From positions 57,763 through 121,762 of the forward strand of contig JAIQFZ010000001.1 in NCBI GenBank assembly GCA_020073015.1: a DNA stretch of 64,000 nt, written 5' to 3'. Below the pieces are notes generated by a model. The model saw only the letters and a program-made list of their open reading frames with translations. It had not been told where the DNA came from and ran no database searches. This stretch comes from Terriglobia bacterium (lineage in GTDB: Bacteria > Acidobacteriota > Terriglobia > Terriglobales > Acidobacteriaceae). This document shows positions 54,322-63,463 of the stretch, piece after piece (the first letter of the stretch is position 1; every line of letters starts with the position of its first letter). The translations under genes were made by a program, and so were the position numbers.

Positions 54322-54931
54322 TTGCGCCCGGCTCTCCCCCCTGCGGCCTGCGCACCAAGTGGTGAGTGTAATGGCCTGTTAACAGCAATAATCGCGCTCC
54401 CACCTTCGGCGTGATGCAAAGAAAAGCCGCCCAAACATCGGGCAGCGTGTAGTCGTGACAACGGGCTGATGGGCTCATCCCCGCTTCTTGTCTCGTCTGT
54501 CTCGTCCCGTCAGTTATCATCTACTTCTTCTTAGGAGCGCAGTTTTCTGACGGAGCTCTGAGGGTCGATGCTCTGACCCTTGCCTGTTGGCCGCTGGGCA
54601 GGATCGGTGAGACAATCGGGCTGCGCTCGGGAGGGCTGCAAAATGAGGCTTTTGATTGAGGCCATAATAATTGTGGCAGTGCTCTACGTAGCGGTGCGCT
54701 TCTTTCGGAATAGAGGGTAGGCTCACTCGGTGACGCTCCAACAGCTCGCCTGTTTGACCAAAGCGGGGACTATCTATTGAGCCAAGGTGGCTTCCAGACA
54801 CTCTTGCATGATTGTTGCATGATCGAGCCGGGAACATGAACGGAAACCGGAACACGTTCGGGATGATCGGACTACCTTTAGCGGCTCATGCGTGAACGAA
54901 AGACCTATGAATGACGAAACTCTTTGTTCCG
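54322..54931. other. Region with only one small ORF
   Basis: 610 bp between the tail-tube pair and the methyltransferase. The only supportable gene is the 25-codon ORF at 54643. A short tandem TTGCATGAT repeat is near 54806-54825. Confidence 0.5.
54643..54720 (+). CDS. 25-residue single-helix membrane peptide (candidate)
   Basis: ATG 54643 to TAG 54720. The peptide is a hydrophobic helix (LLIEAIIIVAVLYVAV) followed by a basic end (RFFRNRG). GGAGGG is centred about 10 nt upstream, a good ribosome-binding site. The composition fits a small membrane protein or a type I toxin-like peptide. No antisense RNA is identified. Confidence 0.45.
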   Translation: MRLLIEAIIIVAVLYVAVRFFRNRG

Positions 54932-55528
54932 CTACAACAGGTTGAGTTCGTAGAGCATGGGAATGACGATGTTCGTGGCACCTGCAAAGCGCCGCGTGCG
55001 CTGGATTGCCGTAGGCCCTTGCGCACTCACCTTGGCAAGGAGTTCGGCGTAGTCCTCGAACTGCGGTTCCGTGTGAAACGTCTCGCGGCCCCGCAAGCCG
55101 AAGCGCTCCATGACTTGCGCGCTGCGGCGGACCTTGTCCTCTTCCGCACCGTAGAAGATCCACTCTGAGCCGGGCGAATGGTCGAATACCACGATGTCGC
55201 GTGCCAGATTCTTGGCATGGGTCAGCGCCTTCTGGGGATCGGCCACCTCGTGCAGACAAAATTCGAAATCGACCACATCGCCTGACAGGGCGACATCCTC
55301 GAACTTGCTGCCAACAACCTCCACGGAATCCTGTATGCCCTTTGCGGCAACGTTCGCCGCTAGTTCCCTAAGGGCCTCGACATCCTGATCAATGGCAATC
55401 AGCTTCTTTGTTCCGGCGGAGGGGTCGAGCAGTTGCCTCCCTCCCGCCCCGACGAAAAGCACGACCTTATTCGTAAAGTCGTAGAAGCGGAGAAGGTTCT
55501 CGGTGAGCTGTGCGTAGTCGGTGGCCAT
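54932..55528 (-). CDS. Class I SAM-dependent methyltransferase
   Basis: 198 aa from ATG 55528. Motif I is VLFVGAGGRQLLDPS, with a following acidic IAIDQD motif. The region EFCLHEVADPQKALTHAKN is UbiE-like. Substrate unknown. The start lies in the first copy of a 28-bp tandem duplication; a longer frame from 55615 reads through the duplication in another phase and is not preferred. Confidence 0.78.
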   Translation of the reverse strand: MATDYAQLTENLLRFYDFTNKVVLFVGAGGRQLLDPSAGTKKLIAIDQDVEALRELAANVAAKGIQDSVEVVGSKFEDVALSGDVVDFEFCLHEVADPQKALTHAKNLARDIVVFDHSPGSEWIFYGAEEDKVRRSAQVMERFGLRGRETFHTEPQFEDYAELLAKVSAQGPTAIQRTRRFAGATNIVIPMLYELNLL

Positions 55529-55556
55529 CGGTGAGCTGTGCGTAGTCGGTGGCCAA
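55501..55556. repeat. 28-bp tandem duplication at the methyltransferase start
   Basis: Two copies of CGGTGAGCTGTGCGTAGTCG plus GTGGCCA(T/A), at 55501-55528 and 55529-55556, differing only in the last base. The difference turns the second start codon from ATG to TTG. Confidence 0.9.
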
Positions 55557-55690
55557 TGGTGAATCCTTTCCCGGAATGCCCGATCCAACTCTGTCACATA
55601 TAGAAGGGAGGCCATACTTCGGCAAGTTTAGGTACCCCTTCAAAGGATGTTAACCATCCCTACCAAAGTCGGCGAAAGTGAACAGGCTTA

Positions 55691-56857
55691 TCAAGCCCGC
55701 TGAGTTAGCGAAATTTCACGGGCTCCTGCGCCCTCATAGCATTTGTCAAGAATGGCGGACACTTCGAACAGCGCTCGATTCGAGTAGGCGCTGGTGTTGC
55801 GGCGAACCTCGTTGAAGGTTGAAGGTTCGATCAAGCGCTGAACGGCGGGGGCGATTTCCCGGAAGCTGGGCACGACGACTCCAAAGCCTTTTTCAGCGAC
55901 CCATTCCGCGTTGTAGCGTTCTTGGGGAAGCGTCTTTCGATTGCATTCGACGATTACCGGTAAGTGCAGCTGCAAGGCTTCGCTGATCGAACCGGGGCCC
56001 GGTTTTCCAATGAAGAAGTCAGCCATGGCCATGCAATGTTCCACGTTCTGAGTGAATCCGAGAACCAGCTTCGGCTTCCGCGTGGGCAGGGCCTTGAGCT
56101 TCGCTTCGAGCTTCTGGTTGTGCCCGCAGATCAGAATCAGTTGCACCTCGACGCCGCTCTGGTCGAGACGCCTGACGATGTCCGTCATGACCCGGGAGCC
56201 ATGTCCGCCGAACAGAACAATCCCAGTCAGGCAATCCGGCTCAAGACCGAGCCGCTTCCGTTCAGAGGTCCGATCGACGCCAGTCTGATCGTAGAACTTG
56301 GGCTTCAAAACCATTCCGGAGGTTTCAAAAACGTGGTCGGCGGGGTGGCCAATCGCCAAGGCCTGCCGCTTGGCCCGTTCGGTGCCGGCGATGATGTACT
56401 CGGACTCGCGCTCGATCCAGAAGCGCGGCGGGTAATCCGCCAGATCGGTGATCAGTGTGGCAAAGGGCGTTCTTCTTCCATTCTTTCGCAGGCTGTCCGC
56501 CAGTTCGCGGTTGAAGTGTGGGATCACGGAGAGCACAAGGTCGGTGGGATGTTCCGCCCAGTAGGCTCGCAGGGCCTTCACGATCGGGGCGTGGTAGACG
56601 CAAATCGTGCCCTGAAGGAGCTTCAGGAGTTGCGGCGTAAATCTTGTCCAGCCGCGGCGCAGGATCAGGTTGTAGGTATCCTGGATGCGGATGCCGGTAA
56701 AGCGGCGGACCAGGTCCAGGGGATCGAGTAACTCTTGTATGTCGAGAAGGGTGACGTCCCAGGGATAGTCCTGCCCAGTCAGAATGGTTCGGATCGCATC
56801 CGCTGCACTGCGATGTCCGCCGCCAGCATGGTGGAAAACGATCGTCAGTTTACGCAA
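55691..56857 (-). CDS. MGDG-synthase/MurG-like glycosyltransferase (GT28)
   Basis: 388 aa. The N-terminus VFHHAGGGHRSAADAI is the glycine-rich acceptor loop of the diacylglycerol glucosyl/galactosyltransferase family. A nucleotide-sugar site follows (GIVLFGGHGSRVM; FFIGKPGPGSISEALQLHLPVIVE). It probably makes a glycolipid at the inner membrane. It lies next to an LpxH-like gene on the same strand. Confidence 0.88.
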   Translation of the reverse strand: MRKLTIVFHHAGGGHRSAADAIRTILTGQDYPWDVTLLDIQELLDPLDLVRRFTGIRIQDTYNLILRRGWTRFTPQLLKLLQGTICVYHAPIVKALRAYWAEHPTDLVLSVIPHFNRELADSLRKNGRRTPFATLITDLADYPPRFWIERESEYIIAGTERAKRQALAIGHPADHVFETSGMVLKPKFYDQTGVDRTSERKRLGLEPDCLTGIVLFGGHGSRVMTDIVRRLDQSGVEVQLILICGHNQKLEAKLKALPTRKPKLVLGFTQNVEHCMAMADFFIGKPGPGSISEALQLHLPVIVECNRKTLPQERYNAEWVAEKGFGVVVPSFREIAPAVQRLIEPSTFNEVRRNTSAYSNRALFEVSAILDKCYEGAGAREISLTQRA

Positions 56858-56992
56858 GAGTCCCCTGGCCCCCCGTCGGTCAAAGTTTGAAGCTTCCGCG
56901 TAAGCGTGTGTCGTGACCGCCGCCGCAACAGTTCTGTCGTGCTGTGCACCTCTTCAAAAACAAACACCCGTCGCTTTCACGTTCCAACCGCG

Positions 56993-57805
56993 TCAGCCGC
57001 CAACACCTTGGTATTCGCCGTCTTCGACTAGTCCAGCCTCGTCAGCGAACTCACCCACCTCGGAATCAGACGGAGTCATTTCTTCGCTGGGATCATGCTC
57101 GTCCGCCCGCTCGACGTAGTCATGGATACGGACTCCTTCTTCACCGACGGTGATATAGGTAGGATGCTCGTCAATCCAGCTCCCGCAATTGAAATAATCG
57201 ATCCCTGGCTCGTGCTGGTGCAGAGCGGCATGAGTGTGTCCGCAGAAGATGCGCGCGGCCTGGTGATGCCGGGCATGCGCCAGGGCTCCCTCGGCAACCT
57301 TGGTGGAGAGCCGCAGCCAGCGGGTGTTCAGCCGGTCGAGAAAGCGCGTCAGGGTCTTGCTCTTCGAATCCCATTTCTGCAGTTGCAGGTAGAGCAGCGT
57401 GCCGAACAGGTAGTTGAAACGGACGTTGTTCACCACAAAGCTGTCGAACTGATGACCGTGTACGGCGATGTGGCGCAGCCCCTGGTAATCCCAGCGGTAC
57501 TCCTGATACACGCGAATGCCGACGAGATGCGACATGATCTCGGTCAGACCATGATCGTGATTGCCTTCGACCCAAACTACCTCGACATTGCGTTTGGGAT
57601 TGGAGAGTTTGCGGATGAAGCCGAGAAATTTCCAGTGCTCTTTCTTCAGGCGTCCGAAATTGAGGTCGGCGAAAATGTCGCCCAGCAGGATGAGGCGGCG
57701 GTAGGAATGTTCCTGCAGCACACGCAGGGCCTCGCGGGCCCGGCTCATGTCTGCGCCGAGATGCACGTCGGACAGGATCAGCGTGTCATAGACCGGCGGA
57801 TTCAC
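56993..57805 (-). CDS. LpxH-like metallophosphoesterase
   Basis: 270 aa calcineurin-like phosphoesterase: DVHLGADMS, LGDIFADLNFG, EGNHDHGL, VHGHQFD and CGHTHAA supply the metal ligands. It resembles UDP-2,3-diacylglucosamine hydrolases of lipid A synthesis. An acidic tail (about 235-270) is extra. lpxK is elsewhere in the window, so the role is plausible but not proved. Confidence 0.87.
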   Translation of the reverse strand: MNPPVYDTLILSDVHLGADMSRAREALRVLQEHSYRRLILLGDIFADLNFGRLKKEHWKFLGFIRKLSNPKRNVEVVWVEGNHDHGLTEIMSHLVGIRVYQEYRWDYQGLRHIAVHGHQFDSFVVNNVRFNYLFGTLLYLQLQKWDSKSKTLTRFLDRLNTRWLRLSTKVAEGALAHARHHQAARIFCGHTHAALHQHEPGIDYFNCGSWIDEHPTYITVGEEGVRIHDYVERADEHDPSEEMTPSDSEVGEFADEAGLVEDGEYQGVGG

Positions 57806-57949
57806 AGCTCAATTGTTTCGCAGGATTGTTACGAGGTGATGAATTGGAAAACAGCAGACCGGGAGAGGGGGTAACCTCTCAGTAATCATGTCAACAGGTG
57901 TCAGGTCTCAGCTCTGAGGGAAACCATACGCGCGTGGACGGTTGCGAGA

Positions 57950-57972
57950 GAGACGCGGCGAGCCGCGTCTCT
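57950..57972. repeat. Palindrome GAGACGCGGC/GCCGCGTCTC
   Basis: Adjacent inverted arms with a short centre, related to the sequence at 8381-8400. Confidence 0.7.
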
Positions 57973-57999
57973 ACAACAGCATTTTGGGCACTCTGGGTT

Positions 58000-58275
58000 T
58001 CAGTGCGTCGGTGGAACGTACTGGGCGGGAGGAGCGGCGCCCTCGCCGAAGAAAAACTGCTCCATCTGTTTCACGATCACTTCCTGATCCTGCTTGCGCG
58101 CCGGGTTCAGGCGATATTCGTTCAGCAGCATTTTGCAGTATTCCATCCACTGATCCCAGGCTTTTTGCGAGATCTGCTCGTAGACTTTTTTTCCCAAGTC
58201 GGTGTCGAAGGGAGGCTCGGAAAGCCCGGGCAATTCCTGTTTCAATTTTGCGCAGAAAACTTTGTGATCGGACAT
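58000..58275 (-). CDS. yggX: Fe(II)-trafficking protein YggX
   Basis: 91 aa. Family core: FCAKLKQELPGL, GKKVYEQISQKAWDQWMEYCKMLLNEYRLN and EQFFFGEG. YggX protects iron-sulfur clusters from oxidation. ATG 58275 gives the usual N-terminus; the C-terminal PPAQYVPPTH is slightly long. Confidence 0.94.
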   Translation of the reverse strand: MSDHKVFCAKLKQELPGLSEPPFDTDLGKKVYEQISQKAWDQWMEYCKMLLNEYRLNPARKQDQEVIVKQMEQFFFGEGAAPPAQYVPPTH

Positions 58276-58436
58276 GGCTTGCAACGTTTCTCTTTGAAAT
58301 TATCGCACACGCGGAAGGGCTGAATCGGGCCGGGAGCTCATGAGAGTTGCGAGATTCGGAACGAGCGTCGGCGAACTCTTCTTCCCGGAGGGGAGGCACG
58401 AACTCGGCCAGAGGGCTGCATGGCACGAAATTTTCA

Positions 58437-58465
58437 TTGACAAATTGTATTCGAGTGGCAATATC
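58437..58465 (+). promoter_or_regulatory. Candidate promoter of the lysine-rich micro-ORF
   Basis: TTGACA (58437-58442), a 17-bp spacer, then AATATC (58460-58465). About 100 nt of leader precedes the ATG at 58571. Confidence 0.5.
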
Positions 58466-58570
58466 TTGTGGTAGGAGAGTTGCTCATACCAGAAGTTGAG
58501 TAGCTCGGGCATCAAGGTGCCCCGTAGAGAACCTTGGGAGAATAAATCGTTCGAACGGAGGAAACACATA

Positions 58571-58612
58571 ATGGCAACCAAGAAGAAAGCCGCCAAGAAA
58601 AAGAAACACTAA
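58571..58612 (+). CDS. 13-residue lysine-rich micro-protein
   Basis: ATG to TAA encodes MATKKKAAKKKKH. GGAGG lies 9 nt upstream, a promoter-like site at 58437 and a strong terminator at 58642. The 245-nt unit looks complete and expressed. The peptide resembles a fragment of histone-H1-like Ala/Lys tails. It could be a nucleic-acid-binding peptide, a leader ORF or the coding part of a small RNA. Confidence 0.5.
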   Translation: MATKKKAAKKKKH

Positions 58613-58641
58613 GCGAGCGGATGCTCGTACAGAAGTTCCCC

Positions 58642-58682
58642 AAAAGCCTCGCCGGAGAAGCACCTCTTGCGAGGCTTTTCCT
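58642..58682 (+). terminator. Strong intrinsic terminator
   Basis: AAAAGCCTCGC (58642-58652) pairs with GCGAGGCTTTT (58669-58679), bidirectional in form. Confidence 0.85.
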
Positions 58683-58768
58683 TGCCGTACACGGGTGTAC
58701 TTTTGGGGGTTGTCGGGCGGGCGCGGTCGTGCTAGAAACGCGTATACGCCGATGTTGAAGCCCCGTCC

Positions 58769-59170
58769 ATGAGCCCGGTGAAGAGAGCGTCGAGAAAAAC
58801 GGCCCGCCCCGCGGAAGTCATCATTCCCGACAAGCTCTATTTCCGTATCGGCGAGGTTGCCAGTCTCTGCCGGCTGCCCGCTTACGTACTGCGCTTCTGG
58901 GAGACGGAATTCCCGCAGCTCAAGCCGGTGAAGAGCAGCACCGGACAGCGCATGTACCGCAAACGCGACGTGGAATTCGTGGTGCGGATCAAGAAACTTC
59001 TTTACGAGAACGGGTTCACGATCGCCGGCGCGCGTGCGCACTTGCGCGAAGAGACGAAGTCGGAGCGCAACCAGAGCGCTCTCCCGTTTCCGGTTCCACC
59101 TTCAGTCAGTGTCGCGCACCTGCGGCACGAACTGAAGGAGATCCTGCACATTCTTTCCGCGCGGCATTAA
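58769..59170 (+). CDS. MerR-family transcriptional regulator
   Basis: 133 aa. The N-terminal winged helix-turn-helix reads YFRIGEVASLCRLPAYVLRFWETEFPQL, then MYRKRDVEFVVRIKKLLYENGFTIAGARAHL. The effector region is short, without metal-binding cysteines, as in the YcgE/CarA-like or HspR-like group. Target unknown. Confidence 0.9.
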   Translation: MSPVKRASRKTARPAEVIIPDKLYFRIGEVASLCRLPAYVLRFWETEFPQLKPVKSSTGQRMYRKRDVEFVVRIKKLLYENGFTIAGARAHLREETKSERNQSALPFPVPPSVSVAHLRHELKEILHILSARH

Positions 59171-59380
59171 GCCTGTAAACTCGCGCGCTCCGCTCCCCTC
59201 ACAGCGTCGAGAACTTGGCGCAGCATGCCAGGACAACAAAGAGACACGGGCTGGCAAAGCCTGCAGCTATCCATCCGTGTGAGATCTGGCTTCCCAAAAG
59301 GCTGTCTCGAAAGAGAAAACCCGTGCCCGGATCGCCCAACGGCAATCCGGCCTGCTTACGATGTGCGCACCGGGGGTCTG

Positions 59381-59400
59381 GGCGGACAAACGTGTCCGCC
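59381..59400. repeat. Palindrome family B, intergenic copy
   Basis: GGCGGACAAACGTGTCCGCC, 10 nt past the stop-side end of the monooxygenase-like gene. Confidence 0.75.
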
Positions 59401-59410
59401 CCCCACGGGA

Positions 59411-59707
59411 TTAATCCGCGGCGCTGCGCCGGATGGTGTACATCTCGGTAAGAAACTCCACGCGCGGCTGGCCCTTCACGCCCGCGGTAACCATCCTGGC
59501 CTTGAGTTCATCGGACGCCATAAACGCGCGCGCCTGTTCGAGCGTCTCCCACTCAAACAGGAGAGTGAGGTCGTTGAGGTTGCCGGCGGTGTGGAAGATA
59601 CGGGCGCTGCGCTCGCCGTTTTTGTGGCGCCAGTCGAGCGCCGCGTCAAACACCGCTTTCCATGCGGGATATTCGGCGACCTCGTGATGGACAAGAATGT
59701 TAACCAT
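59411..59707 (-). CDS. Dimeric alpha/beta-barrel protein (ABM-like)
   Basis: 98 aa from ATG 59707. The motif VNILVHHEVAEYPAWKAVFDAAL and the LTLLFEWETLEQARAFMASDELKARM block match antibiotic-biosynthesis-monooxygenase-like ferredoxin folds. Enzymatic role unknown. Confidence 0.75.
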   Translation of the reverse strand: MVNILVHHEVAEYPAWKAVFDAALDWRHKNGERSARIFHTAGNLNDLTLLFEWETLEQARAFMASDELKARMVTAGVKGQPRVEFLTEMYTIRRSAAD

Positions 59708-59789
59708 GAGGACGGGTGCTCCTTTCGAGTACAGAATTGCCCGAAAGTGCCGGAAATGCAAGGACGGGAATCACCGGGATGGGGACTTG

Positions 59790-59862
59790 TAGCGCCGCCG
59801 CCCCGGCGGCTGTCGTGGGGGCGACCCCGTCCCCACCGCCGAGGGCAAGATGCCGGCGCTAC
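59790..59862. repeat. Family C and related palindromes after GH20
   Basis: GTAGCGCCGCCGCCCCGGCGGC (around 59790-59813) and GCAAGATGCCGGCGCTACGT (around 59844-59863) in inverted orientation. Confidence 0.7.
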
Positions 59863-59864
59863 GT

Positions 59865-61907
59865 CTAGTGGCGCGGAGCCGCCGCGTCGATCAGTTTCTG
59901 AATCGAAGGCGCCACCATGAGCAGCAGGTTCGCGCGCGGGGTGTTCGAGCGCGCGACCACTGTCAGTTGGTCGGTCCGCCACTGGTCCGGCAGAGACTGG
60001 CTCTTGTCCAACGCGTCGAGTGCCTGCAATCCCGCTGCTGCCAGGGCGGAGAGATCCTCGGACAGCGGTTTGTCTTCCGTCAAGAGAAACGACTGTTCCA
60101 GAAGAGACTGGAGATTTGCGTGGTTCTGCTGCCACTGGTTCAGCCAGCTGCGAATCTGCGCTTCCGCCGCAGATTTCTGCTCTCCGTTCTGAAAGTAAGT
60201 GTCGACCAGGTCCGAAAAATGTCGTGCGACCGTGCTTTCCGGCTGAGCGGCATCGGCCAGGCGGTTCAGCGGCATGAACTGGACCGGAGGCTGGGGGAAG
60301 ATTTCCGTGCGTGTGTAGTCCTTGGTGGGCTCGACGACATCGGCCAGGACGCGCAACGCTGCGATGTCCTCCCTGCCTGCCAGGCGGCGGAGCATGGGCA
60401 CGTAGTTCGATTCGTGGGTCAAGCCGAGCCAGCCCAGGCGCCCGCTGATCTCGTCCATGCGCTGATACATGGACTTGGGGTCCGTCACGTTCTGCGGAGA
60501 CCACAAGCGTTCGGCGATCGCGGCCAGGCGAGGCCAGATCCGGGAATCAATGGTCTCCGCGGAAATGTGCTCGGACCACATGCAGGCTTCGCCGCCGAGG
60601 ATGCGTTGCTGCTCCTCAGGGGTAAGGGAGGCGGCGCCACCGGACATGGGATCGACAGCATAATGACGCGCAGCCGGCCAGATCAAGTCGAGGTAGTAGC
60701 CGTAAGAAAGCAAGCCCCGATAACCCTGTCTGGCGGCGGCCGCCAGAGATTCCTGGCCGCGCCACGATTGCACCACGACCGTCTTCGGCAAGTCGGGATG
60801 CAACACCTCATCCCAACCCATCATGATTTTCCCGTGCTTGCGGACGATCTTCTGCAAGCGCTGATTGAAGTAGGCCTGCAGGTCGCGGTTGCTCTTCATG
60901 CCGTGAGCGCGAATGAACTGCTGGATTTTCGGATTCGAGTCCCAGGGCCTGTCATCCACTTCGTCCCCCCCGATGTGGAGGTAGGCGTCGGGAAACAGTT
61001 GCACCATTTCTGCGATGAGCTTGTCGAGGAACTTGTAAGTTTTATCCTGCGTGACGTCCAAGGCCGGTTCGGTCTGCGCAATCCTGCCCGCCTTGTAAGG
61101 ACCAGGCTGACTGGCGAGTTCGGGATACCCGACCACAATGGACCGGCTGTGGCCGGGCATCTCGAACTCCGGCATCACGCGAATCCCACGATCGCGCGCA
61201 TAGGCCACGAACTCGCGGACTTCCGCCTGCGTGTAGTACTGCCCCTCGGAGCCCAGCTCCTGCAGCTTGGGGAAGCGCTTGCTCTCGATGCGAAACCCTT
61301 CGTTGTCGGAGAGATGCAAGTGCAGCACATTCATCTTCAAGGCAGCCATGCCGTCGAGGTTGCGCTTCATTATGTCGAGCGGGATGAAGTGTCGACACAC
61401 ATCAATGAGCAAGCCGCGCCAGGCAAACCGAGGCTGGTCATTGACGGTCACAACCGGCACGGCGAAGCCGGCGGGAGTGGGCGCTACCAACTGCATGAAG
61501 GTTTGTAGCCCGTGCAACGCGCCGAGAGCGGTCGGCGCGGTCAGGGTCGCGTGCGACGCGTTGATTTCGAGCGTGTAGGACTCGTCCTCGCCCAGTTCCT
61601 GAACTTTGCGGCCGGCGCTCTGGGCGTGGATGGCAAGGGTTGCGTGGGCCGCGTCCGATGGGCGGACGGTGAGAGGCATGCCCGTCTGGCGGCTCAAGTC
61701 GTCAAGGAATCTTGCGATCCCGTGTTCCAGCCGCCCGTCGCTCGTGCCGGTAGACGCTGCCGTAAAGGACTGATCGATGACCAGCTGGCCGCTTCCCGCT
61801 TGCACCTTCGCGGGAACGGGCATCAGGCTGAAGGTTGAGGGCATTTGCATCGCCGCCAGAGATGGAGAGAAAGAAAGCGCAATCACCAGAACGTGTAGGG
61901 TTCGCAT
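59865..61907 (-). CDS. Beta-N-acetylhexosaminidase, GH20
   Basis: 680 aa with a signal peptide (residues 1-19). An N-terminal GH20b domain (about 25-155) precedes the catalytic barrel: RGLLIDVCRHFIPLDIMKRNLDGMA, HLSDNEGFRIE, and the catalytic pair D315-E316 in HIGGDEVDD. A C-terminal helical extension covers the last 130 residues. It releases GlcNAc or GalNAc from chitin, peptidoglycan fragments or glycoproteins outside the cytoplasm. Confidence 0.94.
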   Translation of the reverse strand: MRTLHVLVIALSFSPSLAAMQMPSTFSLMPVPAKVQAGSGQLVIDQSFTAASTGTSDGRLEHGIARFLDDLSRQTGMPLTVRPSDAAHATLAIHAQSAGRKVQELGEDESYTLEINASHATLTAPTALGALHGLQTFMQLVAPTPAGFAVPVVTVNDQPRFAWRGLLIDVCRHFIPLDIMKRNLDGMAALKMNVLHLHLSDNEGFRIESKRFPKLQELGSEGQYYTQAEVREFVAYARDRGIRVMPEFEMPGHSRSIVVGYPELASQPGPYKAGRIAQTEPALDVTQDKTYKFLDKLIAEMVQLFPDAYLHIGGDEVDDRPWDSNPKIQQFIRAHGMKSNRDLQAYFNQRLQKIVRKHGKIMMGWDEVLHPDLPKTVVVQSWRGQESLAAAARQGYRGLLSYGYYLDLIWPAARHYAVDPMSGGAASLTPEEQQRILGGEACMWSEHISAETIDSRIWPRLAAIAERLWSPQNVTDPKSMYQRMDEISGRLGWLGLTHESNYVPMLRRLAGREDIAALRVLADVVEPTKDYTRTEIFPQPPVQFMPLNRLADAAQPESTVARHFSDLVDTYFQNGEQKSAAEAQIRSWLNQWQQNHANLQSLLEQSFLLTEDKPLSEDLSALAAAGLQALDALDKSQSLPDQWRTDQLTVVARSNTPRANLLLMVAPSIQKLIDAAAPRH

Positions 61908-62023
61908 GATGTATGAGACGACGAGCTATCTTGGCAGGAAGGGGGGGTGATTGTCGATTCCGTGACGGATGCCTTAGTGCAAGCCTTCTTCAGAAGCAGA
62001 CACGCGATGCGGGATCCGCGAGG

Positions 62024-62055
62024 CCAAAAAAAAGGCCCTGCACGCGCAGGGCCTT
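62024..62055 (-). terminator. Intrinsic terminator of the S53 protease gene
   Basis: On the minus strand AAGGCCCTG pairs with CAGGGCCTT, followed by a run of eight T. Confidence 0.88.
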
Positions 62056-62086
62056 GGAACTCACAGCAGTCCGAGGTCAATGAAGG

Positions 62087-63463
62087 TTACTTTCCAAGCT
62101 TGCCGCGCGGGCTGCCCACGCCCGTGCAGTAGTCCCAGCCGGCGCCGACCGTGCAGCCGTTCGAACCGGTCGTCACGTCGTAGTAGTTCTTCGCGTATTC
62201 CTTGATCGCCAGGTACTCGGCGTAGATCAGATTGTTTTCCTGGTTCGTGTACCAGGGAGCGTACTGGGAGGACAGGTTGGCCGTGCCCATCTTGTTGGCC
62301 GCACTGTTGACAATGCCTGCCAGGGCCGGCGCCGACAGGCTGGTTCCGCCGACTGCGAAGTAGTAGCAGCTGCCGTTGAAGTACGCGCAGTCAAAGACCA
62401 CTGCGCCGCTGGCTGGATCTGCGTTGAACGAAATATCCGGGGTATGCCGAGCACCCTGCCCGAAGATCGGGTATTGATAAGAGGCCCAGCCGCCCATGCC
62501 GGAATTGTTGAAGTCGTCTTCCCAGACTTCGTACGTGCTGGTCCCGCCACCCGAACCCGCCCAGCAGGACTCGTTTACGAAGTTGCCGCTGGAGTCGCGG
62601 TTTACCGTGGTGCCGCCCGCAGACACGACCCAGGGAGACGAACTGGGATAAGCCGCGCTGCAACCGGAATCACCCGCGGAAGCAAAATAGGAAATGTTCT
62701 GGAAGTAGTAGCGGAAGAAGTAGTTGTCATACGCCAGTTCACCGGAGAATTCTCCGCCTCCCCAGCTGTTCGAGATGTCACCACCACCGTATTTTGCGAC
62801 CCATTGACCCGCCACATACTCGGCGTAGGCGAGGTCGTCCATGCTGCTGGAGCAGGCTTCTACCAGAATGATTCTGGCGGCCGGCGCCATCACGTGGGCC
62901 CATTCGATGTCCAGGGAAATCTCTAGACCCCAGCCAGGGTCCACCGGAGGAACGGTGCAGTGGCCGTTGCCGTTGGCATAGACCTGAGTGAATTTGGAAG
63001 CCGTGAACGGCAGGCCATAGGCAGCACTGAACGTCTTCAGTTCGTAGGCCGCGTAGGGGTTATGGTACGCATCCACGATTGCGATCGCTCCCCAGCCGCC
63101 GCTCGGGTGCTTCTTGGCACCGGTTGCCGGATTGCAACCCGTGTAGTTCGGACCCACTTTGTAGATGCAGCCCAAGGAGGCCGGAGTTTCGGTCTCCGTA
63201 AGGTCAGGGCTCACGGACATATGGGGATTCACGCCGTCCAGGGTGCGCAGCACGTAATTGGTGTGAGCAAACTTGCCGGCGTCCTCCGGGCGCGCCACAC
63301 TGCTCGCCGGGATAATCATGTTGCTGGTCGACAACGCGACCGCTTGTCGATTTTCCTGCAGTGAGTCGTACCCAGCGACCTTCTGGCCCGCGGCCAGCGT
63401 CGCTAGGCAAACACATGCCACTGCGGCGAGTACTAATGTGAAATGACCAAAGCCTCTCTCCAT
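62087..63463 (-). CDS. S53-family (sedolisin/kumamolisin-like) serine-carboxyl peptidase
   Basis: 458 aa secreted acid protease; signal peptide residues 1-26. The catalytic Glu 181 and Asp 185 lie in WGLEISLDIEWAHVMAP, oxyanion Asp 265 in SAGDSGCS and the nucleophile Ser 375 in GGTSLSAPA. The C-terminal calcium site DVTTGSNGC...GWDYCTGVGSP is present. The propeptide (about 27-95) is shorter than in classical sedolisins. A clear AGGAGGT ribosome site precedes ATG 63463. Confidence 0.93.
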   Translation of the reverse strand: MERGFGHFTLVLAAVACVCLATLAAGQKVAGYDSLQENRQAVALSTSNMIIPASSVARPEDAGKFAHTNYVLRTLDGVNPHMSVSPDLTETETPASLGCIYKVGPNYTGCNPATGAKKHPSGGWGAIAIVDAYHNPYAAYELKTFSAAYGLPFTASKFTQVYANGNGHCTVPPVDPGWGLEISLDIEWAHVMAPAARIILVEACSSSMDDLAYAEYVAGQWVAKYGGGDISNSWGGGEFSGELAYDNYFFRYYFQNISYFASAGDSGCSAAYPSSSPWVVSAGGTTVNRDSSGNFVNESCWAGSGGGTSTYEVWEDDFNNSGMGGWASYQYPIFGQGARHTPDISFNADPASGAVVFDCAYFNGSCYYFAVGGTSLSAPALAGIVNSAANKMGTANLSSQYAPWYTNQENNLIYAEYLAIKEYAKNYYDVTTGSNGCTVGAGWDYCTGVGSPRGKLGK

